A program made the position numbers and the translations under genes. 64,000 nt of DNA from contig NZ_FNEK01000026.1 in the NCBI RefSeq assembly GCF_900099935.1, positions 1 to 64,000 on the forward strand. The letters are read 5' to 3'. Each line of letters opens with the position of its first letter. Position 1 is the first letter of the stretch. The notes below the pieces were generated by a model. That model had not been told where the DNA came from and ran no database searches. It saw nothing but the letters and a program-made list of their open reading frames with translations. Positions 47,440 through 57,467 of the stretch are shown in pieces. This DNA comes from Aliiruegeria lutimaris (GTDB lineage Bacteria; Pseudomonadota; Alphaproteobacteria; Rhodobacterales; Rhodobacteraceae).

Positions 47440-48465
47440 ATGTCCGAAGCTTCCAAGTTCACACCTCGCGTCTTTTCCGGGATCAAGCCCTCCGGGGGGC
47501 TGACGCTCGGCAACTATCTCGGCGCCATCAAGCGGTTCGTGGACTGGCAGGATGCCGGCACGCACGAAACGATCTATTGCGTGGTGGACCTGCATGCGAT
47601 CACCGTCTGGCAGGAGCCGGCAGTGCTGCATGCGGCCACGCGGGAAGTGGCCGCTGGCTTCATCGCCTCAGGTATCGACCCTGTGAAATCGATCCTGTTC
47701 AACCAGAGCCAGGTTTCGGCCCATGCAGAGCTTGGCTGGATCTTCAGCTGTGTCGCGCGCGTGGGCTGGATGAACCGCATGACGCAGTTCAAGGACAAGG
47801 CAGGGGCCAATGCCGAGAAGGTCTCTCTTGGCCTTTATGCCTATCCGGCGCTGATGGCCTCGGATATCCTGCTCTACCACGCCACGCATGTGCCCGTAGG
47901 CGAGGACCAAAAGCAGCACGTCGAGCTGACCCGCGATATCGCCCAGAAGTTCAACCATGACTACAAGGTCGATTTCTTCCCGGAGACGGCACCGGTGATC
48001 GAAGGCCCGGCGACCCGGGTGATGAACTTGCGCGACGGCACCAAGAAGATGTCCAAGTCCGGCGAGTCGGACATGGAGCGCATCAACATGACCGACGATG
48101 CAGCGACGATCGCGAAGAAGTTCAAGAAAGCCCGTACCGATCCGGAGCCCTTGCCCGAGACGCTGGACGGGCTGAAGGATCGTCCCGAGGCGAAAAACCT
48201 CGTCGATATCTATGCGGGCTTGTCGGGGCTGAGCGCCGAGCAGGTGATAACGGAATATGCGGGCGCTGGCTGGGGCAAGTTCAAGCCCGCCCTGGCGGAA
48301 TTGGCTGTCGAGAAACTCGGGCCGATTTCGACCGAAATGGCGCGCCTTATGGCCGATCCGGCCGAGATCGATCGCATTCTTGCCCATGGCGCCGACCAGG
48401 CGCGCGAGATCGCCCAGCCCATCCTGGACGAAACCTATCGAATCGTGGGCATGGTCGGTCGCTGA
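47440..48465 (+). CDS. trpS: Tryptophanyl-tRNA synthetase
   Basis: Class I aminoacyl-tRNA synthetase charging tRNA-Trp. From ATG 47440 ([10 protein letters not shown]) the product is 341 residues. The HIGH-like signature appears as [15 protein letters not shown] (about 13-27) and the KMSKS loop as KKMSKS near residue 204. It converges on murJ across a repeat element; the murJ-trpS neighbourhood is common in Rhodobacteraceae. Confidence 0.95.
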   Translation: MSEASKFTPRVFSGIKPSGGLTLGNYLGAIKRFVDWQDAGTHETIYCVVDLHAITVWQEPAVLHAATREVAAGFIASGIDPVKSILFNQSQVSAHAELGWIFSCVARVGWMNRMTQFKDKAGANAEKVSLGLYAYPALMASDILLYHATHVPVGEDQKQHVELTRDIAQKFNHDYKVDFFPETAPVIEGPATRVMNLRDGTKKMSKSGESDMERINMTDDAATIAKKFKKARTDPEPLPETLDGLKDRPEAKNLVDIYAGLSGLSAEQVITEYAGAGWGKFKPALAELAVEKLGPISTEMARLMADPAEIDRILAHGADQAREIAQPILDETYRIVGMVGR

Positions 48466-48515
48466 GGCGGCGCTTTCCTGTAAACGGCGCGATTCGCATC
48501 GTGCAGAGATCAAAC

Positions 48516-48660
48516 GGGGGGATTTGCCCCCCGCGCTCTTGCGAGCGCTCCCCCAGCGCTCCCCCCAGGATATTTTGGGAAAGATGATGGACATGACTGT
48601 CTGGTTTCATCTTTCCCAAAATACCTCCGCCGGAGGCTCGATCCCAAGGATCGTTCACGC
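48516..48660. repeat. Interspersed intergenic repeat, copy B
   Basis: Begins with GGGGGG-ATTTG-CCCCCC (48516-48532). A large hairpin follows, whose 17-base arm tattttgggaaagatga (48571-48587) is matched perfectly by its complement at 48607-48623 around 19 bases. It ends with the core ccgccggaggc and the small hairpin CGATCC-CAA-GGATCG (48639-48653). It lies between the converging trpS and murJ genes. It corresponds to copy A at 15.4 kb and partial copy C at 11.4 kb. Confidence 0.88.
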
Positions 48661-48713
48661 GCGCGGAGCGCGCGCCCTTGAACGGCTGCCAGATCTACAG
48701 AACGGGAAGCTGC

Positions 48714-50267
48714 TCACTCCGTTCGGGCGCTTCGCCTCATCGAACGCTTGATCTCGCCCAGGCTCGCGGCGCCGATGAGCTGTGCGGCGCTAAAATAACT
48801 CACGATTCCTGCGACTATGAGCACGGTCAACGCTCCGAAACGCAGGTGCCGTTGATAGAGTGCGTCTCCGAGTAATGCCTCGGTCCCCAGAAGCACCGCT
48901 CCCATGATTGCCGACGACAAGATGATCCGCAGCGCTCGCCGTTTCAGGCGCGCGTCGATCTGCACGGCGTCACCCATGCCGCGAGAGCCGCGCCACAGAA
49001 GCACAACCATCGCCCAGCCGGCCAGGGTCGTCGCCCAGGCGGCTGCGTAAAATCCGATCACAAACGAGCCACCGATGGCGATTGCCGCGTTGATGACCAT
49101 CGCGACCACTGCGTAGTGGAAGGGCGTCTTCGTGTCGTGGCGGGCGAAATAGAGCGGCTGCAGGACTTTTTGCAGCACGAATGCCGGCAGGCCAGCCCCG
49201 TAAATGGCCGTGATTTCGGCGGTACGGCTGGCGGCCTGGGCGGAGAAGGCGCCGCGCTGGTAGAGCACCGACACGATGGGATCCGCAATCAGGATGAGTG
49301 CCGCGGCGGCCGGGACCGTGAGCAGCAGCGCAAATTCGGTCGCGCGGTTGAAAGCGTACCGGCCCCCATCCGTGTCTTCGGCCGCGAGACGGCGCGACAG
49401 GTCGGGCAACAGCACAACGCCGATGGCGATGGCAACCACGCCGAGGGGCAATTGATAGAGCCGGTCGGCGAGATTGAGATACTGGATCGCACCTTCGAAA
49501 TAGGACGCGACCTGGCGACCGACGAGCAGGTTGATCTGGACGACGCCCCCCGCGAGCATGGCCGGCAGGGCGATGGTGGCCAGTTTGCGCATGTCCGGCG
49601 TCAGGCGCGGCCTGCGCATCACCAGCCGGAAACCGGCTCGTGATGCCGCAATCCAGACCAGGGCGAGTTGAGCGACACCTGCCACCGGCACGGCCCAGAT
49701 CAGCCATGTGCCGAAATCGCCGCCGACGATACTGGCGGTGAACATTGCGCTCACCAGGATGATGTTCAGAAGGACGGGGGCCGCCGCCGCCGCCACGAAC
49801 CGACCCGTCGCGTTCAGCACGCCCGAGCAGAGCGCCGCGAGTGAGATGAAGAGGATATAGGGAAAGGCGATGCGGCCGAATTCGACCGCCATGTCGAAGC
49901 GCCCATCCGCCCGGAAGCCGGAGGCCATGGCCAGCACCAGCCACGGCATGGCAATCTGCGCCAGCAAGGTGAACAGGATCAGAACCGAGGCCAGCCCGGC
50001 AAAAGCATCATTGGCAAAGCCCTTCGGGTCATCGTCACTTTCCAGTTTCTTGGAGAAGAGCGGCACGAAGGCCATGTTGAACGCCCCTTCAGCAAAGAAG
50101 CGGCGGAACATGTTGGGCAGGCTGAAGGCGACGATGAAGGCTTCGGCCACCGGCCCGTCGCCGAACCGTGCAGCGATGGCGATATCGCGCACGAAACCGA
50201 GGATCCGCGACATGAGCGTCCAGAAGCCCACCGTCAGGAATCCCGCCATCAGGCGGATGGGTTTCAT
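48714..50267 (-). CDS. murJ: MurJ (MviN), lipid II flippase
   Basis: Flips the peptidoglycan precursor lipid II across the inner membrane. The 517 residues form about 14 helices. The N-terminus MKPIRLMAGFLTVGFWTLMSRILGFVRDIAIAARFGDGP and the following PNMFRRFFAEGAFNMAFVPLF are diagnostic, including conserved Arg residues of the central cavity. The start overlaps the glnD stop by four bases (ATGA), a coupling common in alphaproteobacteria. Confidence 0.95.
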   Translation of the reverse strand: MKPIRLMAGFLTVGFWTLMSRILGFVRDIAIAARFGDGPVAEAFIVAFSLPNMFRRFFAEGAFNMAFVPLFSKKLESDDDPKGFANDAFAGLASVLILFTLLAQIAMPWLVLAMASGFRADGRFDMAVEFGRIAFPYILFISLAALCSGVLNATGRFVAAAAAPVLLNIILVSAMFTASIVGGDFGTWLIWAVPVAGVAQLALVWIAASRAGFRLVMRRPRLTPDMRKLATIALPAMLAGGVVQINLLVGRQVASYFEGAIQYLNLADRLYQLPLGVVAIAIGVVLLPDLSRRLAAEDTDGGRYAFNRATEFALLLTVPAAAALILIADPIVSVLYQRGAFSAQAASRTAEITAIYGAGLPAFVLQKVLQPLYFARHDTKTPFHYAVVAMVINAAIAIGGSFVIGFYAAAWATTLAGWAMVVLLWRGSRGMGDAVQIDARLKRRALRIILSSAIMGAVLLGTEALLGDALYQRHLRFGALTVLIVAGIVSYFSAAQLIGAASLGEIKRSMRRSARTE

Positions 50268-53080
50268 TCGACCCTGGCCCTCTCAGCACCGCGTTCGATC
50301 GCGGTGATCAGCTTCTTCTCAAGCGAGCGTTGCTTGGATTCCGAGTAGATTTTCAATCCGAACATGTCCTTGACATAGAAGGTATCGACCACCTGTGCGC
50401 CATAGGTCGCGATCTGCGCCGAGGCGATGTAGATATGGGCATTGGCCAGCGTACGCGTGAGGTCGTAGAGCAGTCCGGGCCGGTCGCGCGTATCGACCTC
50501 GATCAACGTGTAGATCTCGGAGCCGTCATTGTCGAAATGCACCGAGGTCGGGAAGCGGAAATCGCGTTCGCGTTTCTTCTGCTTGTCCCGCTTGACCAGC
50601 GCATCGCGCGCGATGACCTCGCCCTTGAGCGTCTTGTCGATCATCTGGCTCAGGCGCGGCAGGCGGGCGGCCTCATAGGGCGCCCCGTCGCCATCCTGTA
50701 TCCAGAACACCGCGGTGGCATAGCCGTCCTTGGAGGTATAGGTCCGCGCATCGACGACATTGGCCCCCACAAGCGCCAGCGCGCCGGCGAGCCGCGAGAA
50801 GATGCCTGGATGATCGACCAGCGCGAAGCAGGCGCGCGTCGCATCGCGGTCGGGCTCCGGGGTGAGGTCGATGCGGATCTCGTCGTCGCCCAGCCCCCGG
50901 AGCAGCTTGGCCAGGCTGATATGCGTTTCCTTCGGCATGCCCTGCCAATAGGGCGAGTAATGCCGCGCGATCTCGGCGTCGATCTCCTCTGGAGGCCAGT
51001 CGGCAAGGGTCACGCGCAACGCCGCCTGCGCCTCTTCGCCGATATTGTCACGGTTGAGATCTTCCAGGCCGCTTTTCAGTGCATTGGCCGTCTGGCGGTG
51101 CAAGGTTCGCAGAAGCTGCGCCTTCCAGTTGTTCCAGACATGCGGGCCGACGCCGCGAATGTCGCAGACGGTCAACACGGTCAGCAGGTCGAGCCGCTTG
51201 CGTGTTTTCACCGCCTTGGCAAAATCCGAGACGGTTCGCGGGTCCGAGATGTCGCGTTTCTGGGCCATATCCGACATCACCAGATGCATCCGGACCAGCC
51301 ACTCCACCGTTGCCACTTCTTCTTCGGAAAGTCCCAGTCGCTGGCAGACCGGACGTGCAATGCGCGCGCCCAGAATGGAGTGATCCTCTTGCCGGCCTTT
51401 TCCAATATCGTGAAGCAGAACAGCCAGATAGATGACGCGCCTGTTGATCCCCTTCTTCAGGATGCGTGAGGCCACAGGGAGTTCTTCGACCAACTCTCCG
51501 TGTTCGATTTGTGCAAGCACCCGGATGCATTGGATCGTGTGCTCGTCCACCGTGTACGCGTGGTAGAAGTTGAACTGCATCATCGCCAGGATGGGTTCGA
51601 ATTCCGGCAGGAAGGCGGCGAGCACGCCCAGCTCGTTCATGCGGCGCAAGGCCCGTTCCGGGTTGCCGTGATCGAGCATCAGCCGCAGGAAGATCTCTGC
51701 CGCTTCCTTGTTTCGGCGCATATCGGCATCGATGATATGCAGATTGGCCGAGACCAGCCGCATCGCGTCCGGGTGGATCAGCGTATCGATGCGCAGCGCT
51801 TCGTCGAACAGGCGCAGTATGTTCAGGTTGTCGGCAAGGAATGCCTCGTCATCGGCAATGCCAAGCCGCCCGCCCTTCATGACGAAGCCGTCGCTGATCT
51901 TCTTGCGACGTCGGAAGATGCCGGCCAGAATCGGCTCGCGCTTGGCGTGCTGCTCCTCGAGCTTGGTCAGGAAGATCCGCGTCAGCTCGCCCACACGGGT
52001 CGCGTGGCGGAAATAGTCCTGCATGAAATGCTCGACCGCCCGGCGTCCGGAATGGTCCGAGTAGCCCAGCCGTTCAGCCACGGGGACCTGCATGTCGAAG
52101 GTCAGCTGTTCGGCCGGACGCCCGGCGATCAGGTGCAGATGCGCGCGGGCAGCCCAGAGGAAGGTTTCGGCCTGTTCGAAGGCCCAGAATTCCTCGGGCG
52201 TGAAGACGCCACTCTCCACCAGTTCTTCGACTCGGTTCACGTCATGGACGTATTTCGCGATCCAGAAGAGCGATTGCAGGTCGCGCAGCCCGCCCTTGCC
52301 CTCCTTGATGTTGGGTTCCAGCATGTAGCGCTGGCCGCCCTGTTTCTTGTGGCGCTCCGAGCGTTCTTGCAGCTTGGCCTCGACAAATTCCTTGTTCGAG
52401 GTGCGGAACAGCTCTTTCTTGAGCCGAGCGGTGAGCTTCTCGGTCAATTCCGGGTCGCCATCGACATGCCGCATCTCCAGCAGCGACGTGCGGATGGTAA
52501 AATCTTCCTTGCCCAGCTTCATGCATTCGCGGATCGTGCGGGTCGAGTGGCCGACTTTCAGCCGCAAATCCCACAGGATATAGAGCATCTCCTCGACGAT
52601 GCTCTCGATCCGCTGGGTGAGCTTTTCCTCGGAGAGAAACAGCAGGTCCACATCCGAATGGGGCGCCATCTCGGCACGGCCATAGCCGCCGACGGCAATC
52701 ACGGCCATATGCTGGTCGGAGGCGTCAGCCCCCCCTTCCACCAGCAGGAACTTGGCCGTCCAGAAGGCGGAGCGCACGAGGCAATCGGTCAGCCAGGCAT
52801 AGGAATGCACCAGCGGGCGCGCCGCGCGCGGCGAATTGTTGAACGCCACCTCGATGGCGGCGCGGCCACGCGCCATTTCCTCGGCGAGCACCTTGGTGGC
52901 GCGCGCACGCCGCCCGGTGCCTACGTCGCCACTGACGGCGGCGGCGAGGCGCTCGGACAAGCCCTTGCTATCGAAAATCGCATCCGGCGGGCAGATGAGA
53001 TCTGTGGGGGGCGGCGGCGTTTCAGGGCCGCGCTCCAGCTCAGAAGCCGAAGCCGCCGAAGCTCTTGGGGGCAGGGTCAA
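50264..53080 (-). CDS. glnD: GlnD, PII uridylyltransferase/uridylyl-removing enzyme
   Basis: Senses glutamine and modifies PII proteins to control nitrogen assimilation. Domains in order: nucleotidyltransferase with GGYGRAE and DVD (D143, D145), a helical linker, an HD hydrolase with LLHDIGKGRQEDHS (about 530), and two C-terminal ACT domains (about 745-820 and 860-930). The listed start is a TTG at 53080 overlapping the upstream lipoprotein gene by 41 bases. Conservation seems to begin near LICPPDAIFD, so the true start may be somewhat later; no ATG is available. 938 residues at most. Confidence 0.93.
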   Translation of the reverse strand: MTLPPRASAASASELERGPETPPPPTDLICPPDAIFDSKGLSERLAAAVSGDVGTGRRARATKVLAEEMARGRAAIEVAFNNSPRAARPLVHSYAWLTDCLVRSAFWTAKFLLVEGGADASDQHMAVIAVGGYGRAEMAPHSDVDLLFLSEEKLTQRIESIVEEMLYILWDLRLKVGHSTRTIRECMKLGKEDFTIRTSLLEMRHVDGDPELTEKLTARLKKELFRTSNKEFVEAKLQERSERHKKQGGQRYMLEPNIKEGKGGLRDLQSLFWIAKYVHDVNRVEELVESGVFTPEEFWAFEQAETFLWAARAHLHLIAGRPAEQLTFDMQVPVAERLGYSDHSGRRAVEHFMQDYFRHATRVGELTRIFLTKLEEQHAKREPILAGIFRRRKKISDGFVMKGGRLGIADDEAFLADNLNILRLFDEALRIDTLIHPDAMRLVSANLHIIDADMRRNKEAAEIFLRLMLDHGNPERALRRMNELGVLAAFLPEFEPILAMMQFNFYHAYTVDEHTIQCIRVLAQIEHGELVEELPVASRILKKGINRRVIYLAVLLHDIGKGRQEDHSILGARIARPVCQRLGLSEEEVATVEWLVRMHLVMSDMAQKRDISDPRTVSDFAKAVKTRKRLDLLTVLTVCDIRGVGPHVWNNWKAQLLRTLHRQTANALKSGLEDLNRDNIGEEAQAALRVTLADWPPEEIDAEIARHYSPYWQGMPKETHISLAKLLRGLGDDEIRIDLTPEPDRDATRACFALVDHPGIFSRLAGALALVGANVVDARTYTSKDGYATAVFWIQDGDGAPYEAARLPRLSQMIDKTLKGEVIARDALVKRDKQKKRERDFRFPTSVHFDNDGSEIYTLIEVDTRDRPGLLYDLTRTLANAHIYIASAQIATYGAQVVDTFYVKDMFGLKIYSESKQRSLEKKLITAIERGAERARVE

Positions 53081-54209
53081 TGACAGTCACTCGGTTATTC
53101 TGGATCTGACCCACGGCCAGGCCACGTTGGTTGGTGCCATCGGGACGAAGGCGGAAGATGCCGCTGACACCGACGAAACCCGATCCTTGCGTCAGGGCTG
53201 CACGGGTCAGAGCGTCGGATTTGCCCTTGCCGACAAGTGCGCCAATGGCGGCGATGCCGTCATAGGCGAGGCCGGCCAGCGGGTGCGGGGAGCTGCCATA
53301 GGCGCTGGCATAGCGGCTGTTGAAATTGTTGTTCAGCGCCGGGTCGGGCAGGGCGAGCCATGCGCCTTGCAGGCCGGGCTGCGACAGCGCCTCGGACGGA
53401 ATGTCGAGACGGGCGAGGCCTATGAACTGGTTCGAGGCGGGCGAAACGCCATTCTCGGGCAGCATCTGCGCCAGGAAGGGCATCGCGCCGGCATTGTCGG
53501 ACGTGAAGAAGACCGATTGCGCGCCGGTGGACTGGACCTGGGCGGCAATCGTCGGAATGGCCGAGACGATACCTTGCTGGGAGAGCTCAAAGGAGGCGTT
53601 GCCGGCCAGCGAGGCCCGGCTGCCCGAGATTGCCCGGACGATCGCGTCGCGTCCGATCTCTTCGGCGGTGGACTGGGCGTTGATGACGAAGATCTTGCCC
53701 TTGCCCTTGGAGGCGGCATAGCTCACCAGCCGGTCGGCGGTGTTGTCGAACGTATTGCCCAGCACGAAGACATTGCCGCCGGCAATCGAGGCGTTGTTCG
53801 AGAAGGAGAGCACGTTCAGGCCGCGGCTTGCCACGGCGTGGCCGGCGGCGTTGGCGGCTTCGGAATAGAGCGGGCCGAGCAGGATCTTGGCGCCATCTTC
53901 GGCGGCCTGGTTGGCGGCACCGGATGCACCGCCGGCGCTGCCTCCAGTGGGATAGACACGCAGGTCGATATTCACGCCCTGCAGGTCCGCAATGGCCAGA
54001 CGGGCGGCGTTTTCAAGGCTGCGCGAGACGACCGCGTCGCCGCCCTCTCCTCCCGGAACCAGCAGTGCGACCGGAACCGCGGCGCCGGCATCGATGGATG
54101 GACCGTTGCTTGCGGTGCTCGTCGGCTCGCAGGCGCTCAAAAGCAGTGCGGCGGCAATGGCAAGGCCGCGTCCCGGTAGCGATTTGGGGAGTTTCAATGC
54201 GGAAAACAT
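53040..54209 (-). CDS. Penicillin-binding protein activator (LpoA/YraM-like lipoprotein)
   Basis: Outer-membrane lipoprotein with a periplasmic-binding-protein fold, thought to activate peptidoglycan synthases. The 389 residues start with a lipoprotein signal (LAIAAALLLSAC, modified Cys at about 27). Rossmann-like lobes follow, with VPVALLVPGG, KILLGPLYSEAANAAG and FSNNASIAGGNVFVLGN. It lacks the N-terminal TPR domain of enterobacterial LpoA, as usual in alphaproteobacteria. It is divergent from rsmI, the conserved partner arrangement. Confidence 0.88.
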   Translation of the reverse strand: MFSALKLPKSLPGRGLAIAAALLLSACEPTSTASNGPSIDAGAAVPVALLVPGGEGGDAVVSRSLENAARLAIADLQGVNIDLRVYPTGGSAGGASGAANQAAEDGAKILLGPLYSEAANAAGHAVASRGLNVLSFSNNASIAGGNVFVLGNTFDNTADRLVSYAASKGKGKIFVINAQSTAEEIGRDAIVRAISGSRASLAGNASFELSQQGIVSAIPTIAAQVQSTGAQSVFFTSDNAGAMPFLAQMLPENGVSPASNQFIGLARLDIPSEALSQPGLQGAWLALPDPALNNNFNSRYASAYGSSPHPLAGLAYDGIAAIGALVGKGKSDALTRAALTQGSGFVGVSGIFRLRPDGTNQRGLAVGQIQNNRVTVIDPAPKSFGGFGF

Positions 54210-54302
54210 GGGTTAAATCTCGCTCTTCCATATCTGGCCGGGTATTGGGAAAGGCAGCCCCCCGGGCGCGGACGACCCTATGACGAGGAAGGCGGCAAGT
54301 AA

Positions 54303-55184
54303 ATGACCGAGGTTGCGGCGAAGACCCTGTTTCGCGAGCTTCCGCTGGAGGCGGGTCTCTACTTCGTGGCGACGCCTATCGGCAATGCACGCGATATCAC
54401 TTTGCGGGCGCTGGATATACTGGCCTCCGCCGATGTAATCGCCGCCGAGGACACGCGGACGACGCGGCACCTGATGGACATCCATGGCGTACCGCTTCGC
54501 GGACGGCCGATGGTCGCCTATCACGACCACAATGGTGCCAGCGCCCGCCCGCGGCTGATCGCGGCGATGGAGGCGGGCAAATCGGTTGCCTATGCGTCCG
54601 AGGCCGGGATGCCGCTCGTCGCCGATCCGGGCTACCAGCTCGGGGCTGCGGCCATTGCGGCGGGGCTGGCGGTAACCTGTGCGCCGGGACCTTCGGCGCC
54701 GCTGGCGGCGCTGGCGCTGTCGGGCCTGCCGAGCGACCGTTTTCTCTTTGCCGGCTTCCCGCCCGCTTCGGGGGGCGCGCGCAAGAAATGGCTCGCTAGC
54801 CTTGCCGCGTCGGACGCCACGTTGCTGATCTTCGAATCGCCTCGCCGGATCGCGCGCCTGGTCGGCGAGATGGCCGGGAGTTTTGGTCCGGACCGTAGGG
54901 CGGTGATCTGCCGAGAGCTGACCAAGCGTTTCGAGGAGGCGCTGCGGGGCACGCTGTCCGAGCTGGCCGAGATGCTTGAGACGCGCCAGCTCAAGGGCGA
55001 GATCGTGCTGGTGGTGGACCGCGCTGGCGAGACGCAAGTGGACGAGGCCGACATGGAGGAGGCGCTGCGTGCGGCCCTCGAGGAGATGCCGGTGAAGCAG
55101 GCCGCAGCCGAGATCGCGGAGCGTTTCGGCGCCCGCAAGCGGGATGTCTACCAATTTGCACTGTCGTTGAAGGATAGTGAATGA
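54303..55184 (+). CDS. rsmI: RsmI, 16S rRNA (cytidine-1402 2'-O) methyltransferase
   Basis: Tetrapyrrole-methylase-fold SAM enzyme. The 293 residues contain GLYFVATPIGNARDITLRALDIL (about 18-40), AAEDTRTTRHLM, SEAGMPLVADPG and APGPSAPLAALALSGLPSDRF, the standard family series. The stop overlaps the next gene by four bases. Forms a unit with the yraN-like gene and gshB. Confidence 0.95.
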   Translation: MTEVAAKTLFRELPLEAGLYFVATPIGNARDITLRALDILASADVIAAEDTRTTRHLMDIHGVPLRGRPMVAYHDHNGASARPRLIAAMEAGKSVAYASEAGMPLVADPGYQLGAAAIAAGLAVTCAPGPSAPLAALALSGLPSDRFLFAGFPPASGGARKKWLASLAASDATLLIFESPRRIARLVGEMAGSFGPDRRAVICRELTKRFEEALRGTLSELAEMLETRQLKGEIVLVVDRAGETQVDEADMEEALRAALEEMPVKQAAAEIAERFGARKRDVYQFALSLKDSE

Positions 55185-55534
55185 CGGGCGCGCGCTCCTA
55201 CCACGCAGGTCTTGCCGCCGAGCAGATCGTCGCGCGCTATTACCGGGAGCGGGGCCTGGTGCTGCGTGAACAGCGCTGGCGCGGGGCAGCGGGAGAGGTG
55301 GACGTGATCTTTGCCGAAGGCGCGGGGCTTGTCTTTGTCGAGGTCAAGGCCTCTGACAATTTCGAGAGCGCCGCCGCGCATCTCGGCCCGCGGCAGATGG
55401 AACGCATTTATGCCGCCGCAGGCGAATACCTGGGGCAAATGCCACTCGGGCAGGCCACCGAGACCCGTTTCGACGTGGCCTTGGTGGATGGCGCGGGGCG
55501 GGTGGAGATCCTGGAAGCCGCCTTTGGACTCTGA
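55181..55534 (+). CDS. YraN family (UPF0102) endonuclease-like protein
   Basis: Small Holliday-junction-resolvase-like fold of 117 residues. The nuclease-type signature runs GEVDVIF (Glu and Asp, about 39-45) then LVFVEVKA (Glu and Lys, about 52-59). Activity of the family is not well defined. Start codon ATGA-overlaps the rsmI stop. Conserved rsmI-yraN-gshB order. Confidence 0.9.
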   Translation: MTGARSYHAGLAAEQIVARYYRERGLVLREQRWRGAAGEVDVIFAEGAGLVFVEVKASDNFESAAAHLGPRQMERIYAAAGEYLGQMPLGQATETRFDVALVDGAGRVEILEAAFGL

Positions 55535-55596
55535 CGGGGCGGTTGCCACCGACGGGCAAAAGGGCAATGAAGGGTCAAACCGTTCAAGGAGCCCCC

Positions 55597-56541
55597 ATGC
55601 CCCTCAAGATCGCCTTCCAGATGGACCCGATCACCGCTGTCAATATCAACGCCGACAGCACCTTCCGCCTCGCCGAGGAGGCCCAGGCCCGCGGCCACGA
55701 GATGTGCTTCTATACCGTCGACAACATGAGCTGGCGCGATGGCAAGGTGATTGCCCGTGCGCAGAAATTCGAAGTGCGCCGCGTTCAGGGCGACCATGTC
55801 ACGCTGGAGGCGGAGGCCGAGCTGGACCTGTCGGAGATGGATGTAGTCTGGCTGCGCCAGGACCCGCCCTTCGACATGGGCTACATCACCAATACCCACC
55901 TGCTGGAATTCCTGATGCCGGAGGTGCTGGTGGTGAACGACCCGTTCTGGGTGCGCAACTACCCCGAGAAGCTGCTGGTGCTGCGCTTCCCGGAGCTGAT
56001 CCCGCCGACCATGATCGCCCGCAACCTTCAGGATCTGAAGGATTTCAAGCACAAGCATGGCGACATCATCCTCAAGCCGCTCTACGGCAATGGCGGCGCG
56101 GGCGTCTTCCGGCTCGACCCGAAAGATCGCAACCTCGCCTCGCTGCACGAGCTTTTCGCCGGTTTCAGCCGCGAGCCGCTGATCGCGCAGAAATTCATCC
56201 CCGACGTGTCCAATGGCGACAAGCGGGTGATCCTCGTCGATGGTGAGGCGGTGGGCGCGATCAACCGGGTGCCGGCGGAGGGTGAGACGCGCTCCAACAT
56301 GCATGTGGGGGGCCGACCCGAAAAGATCGGGTTGAGCGCGCGCGACAAGGAGATCTGTGCCGCCATCGGCCCGCTCCTGCGCGAAAAGGGGCAGGTCTTT
56401 GTCGGAATCGACGTGATCGGCAATTACCTCACCGAGATCAACGTGACGTCGCCCACCGGCATTCAGGAACTGGAGCGGTTTGACGGTATCAACGTGGCCG
56501 AGAAGATATGGCAGGTGATCGAGGCGAAACGGGGCCTCTGA
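55597..56541 (+). CDS. gshB: Glutathione synthetase
   Basis: Joins gamma-glutamylcysteine and glycine using ATP. The ATG at 55597, preceded by AAGGAG, gives 314 residues ([11 protein letters not shown]). ATP-grasp features include the [18 protein letters not shown] loop (about 150-168) and [15 protein letters not shown] near the C-terminus. Third gene of the rsmI unit. It also supplies glutathione for the GST-like protein encoded 3.3 kb downstream. Confidence 0.95.
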   Translation: MPLKIAFQMDPITAVNINADSTFRLAEEAQARGHEMCFYTVDNMSWRDGKVIARAQKFEVRRVQGDHVTLEAEAELDLSEMDVVWLRQDPPFDMGYITNTHLLEFLMPEVLVVNDPFWVRNYPEKLLVLRFPELIPPTMIARNLQDLKDFKHKHGDIILKPLYGNGGAGVFRLDPKDRNLASLHELFAGFSREPLIAQKFIPDVSNGDKRVILVDGEAVGAINRVPAEGETRSNMHVGGRPEKIGLSARDKEICAAIGPLLREKGQVFVGIDVIGNYLTEINVTSPTGIQELERFDGINVAEKIWQVIEAKRGL

Positions 56542-57467
56542 GCCTCCGTCTAAGGGTGCTCAACCGCGTGCTGCGTCTCGTGGCGCGGCCGCGGTTGCAG
56601 GCGACCGAAACGCCGGAGGAGGCCGACGAGGATCTCGCACGCTTCGCCCGGTTTCTGGCACGTCGGCCGCCATATCTGTTGCGGCTGGTCTCGAAAGGAC
56701 GGCCGGATATTCACTGGATCACCGCCGGGCCAGTCGCGCCCCGCGGGGTGATCCTGCATTTCCACGGCGGTGCATATATTGCGGGCAGCCCCGTCACCCA
56801 TGCCGGTATGCTGGGACAGATCTCCCGCCTCAGTGGGCTGAGGGTAGCCGCGCCTGCATTTCGTCTCGCACCGGCCCATCGCGCCCCCGCGCAATTCGAG
56901 GACGCGCTGGATGCACATGCAAGGCTGCTGGCCATCGGCTACCGCCCGGACGAGATCATCCTTGGCGGCGACAGCTCTGGCGGCGGCATCGCCTTGGCGC
57001 TCCTCGCCGAACTGTGTCGAAGGGGGCAGCCGCCCGCCGGGCTCTATGCGTTATCGCCCTGGGTTGATCTTACTCTCTCTGGCGAGAGCCTGCGCCGCAA
57101 TGCCGAGCGCGATCCGCTTCTGCCGGTGTCACGGAGCGAGGATGCGCGTGGCTACGCGCTCGGCCAATTCCCTGCCGACGATCCGCGCGTTTCGCCTCTC
57201 TGGGCCGCGTTCGATGCGCCACCGCCTGTCTGCCTGCATGTGGGCACGACCGAGATCCTGCTGGACGATTCGCTGCGCATGGCGGCGCATCTGCGGGCCT
57301 GCGGTGGTACGGTGTGCCTGCGGGAGTGGCCGGAGGCGCCGCATGTGCTGGCCATGTTCGACGGATATGTGCCCGAGGCGCGCAAGGCACTCGAAGAGGT
57401 CGCCCATTTCATTCGAGCGCTCGGTGGCGTGAGGCGGGCAGGGGGTGTCAGTTCTGTGAACCGATAG
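56508..57467 (+). CDS. HSL-type alpha/beta hydrolase (esterase)
   Basis: Hormone-sensitive-lipase family esterase of up to 319 residues. The oxyanion motif HGGAY is near residue 85, nucleophile elbow GDSSGG near 154, and the Asp and His candidates are in [10 protein letters not shown] and EAPHVLAMF. The listed start at 56508 overlaps gshB by 34 bases; a GTG near 56556 is an alternative. The end overlaps the comM stop by 20 bases tail to tail. Physiological substrate unknown. Confidence 0.85.
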   Translation: MAGDRGETGPLSLRLRVLNRVLRLVARPRLQATETPEEADEDLARFARFLARRPPYLLRLVSKGRPDIHWITAGPVAPRGVILHFHGGAYIAGSPVTHAGMLGQISRLSGLRVAAPAFRLAPAHRAPAQFEDALDAHARLLAIGYRPDEIILGGDSSGGGIALALLAELCRRGQPPAGLYALSPWVDLTLSGESLRRNAERDPLLPVSRSEDARGYALGQFPADDPRVSPLWAAFDAPPPVCLHVGTTEILLDDSLRMAAHLRACGGTVCLREWPEAPHVLAMFDGYVPEARKALEEVAHFIRALGGVRRAGGVSSVNR

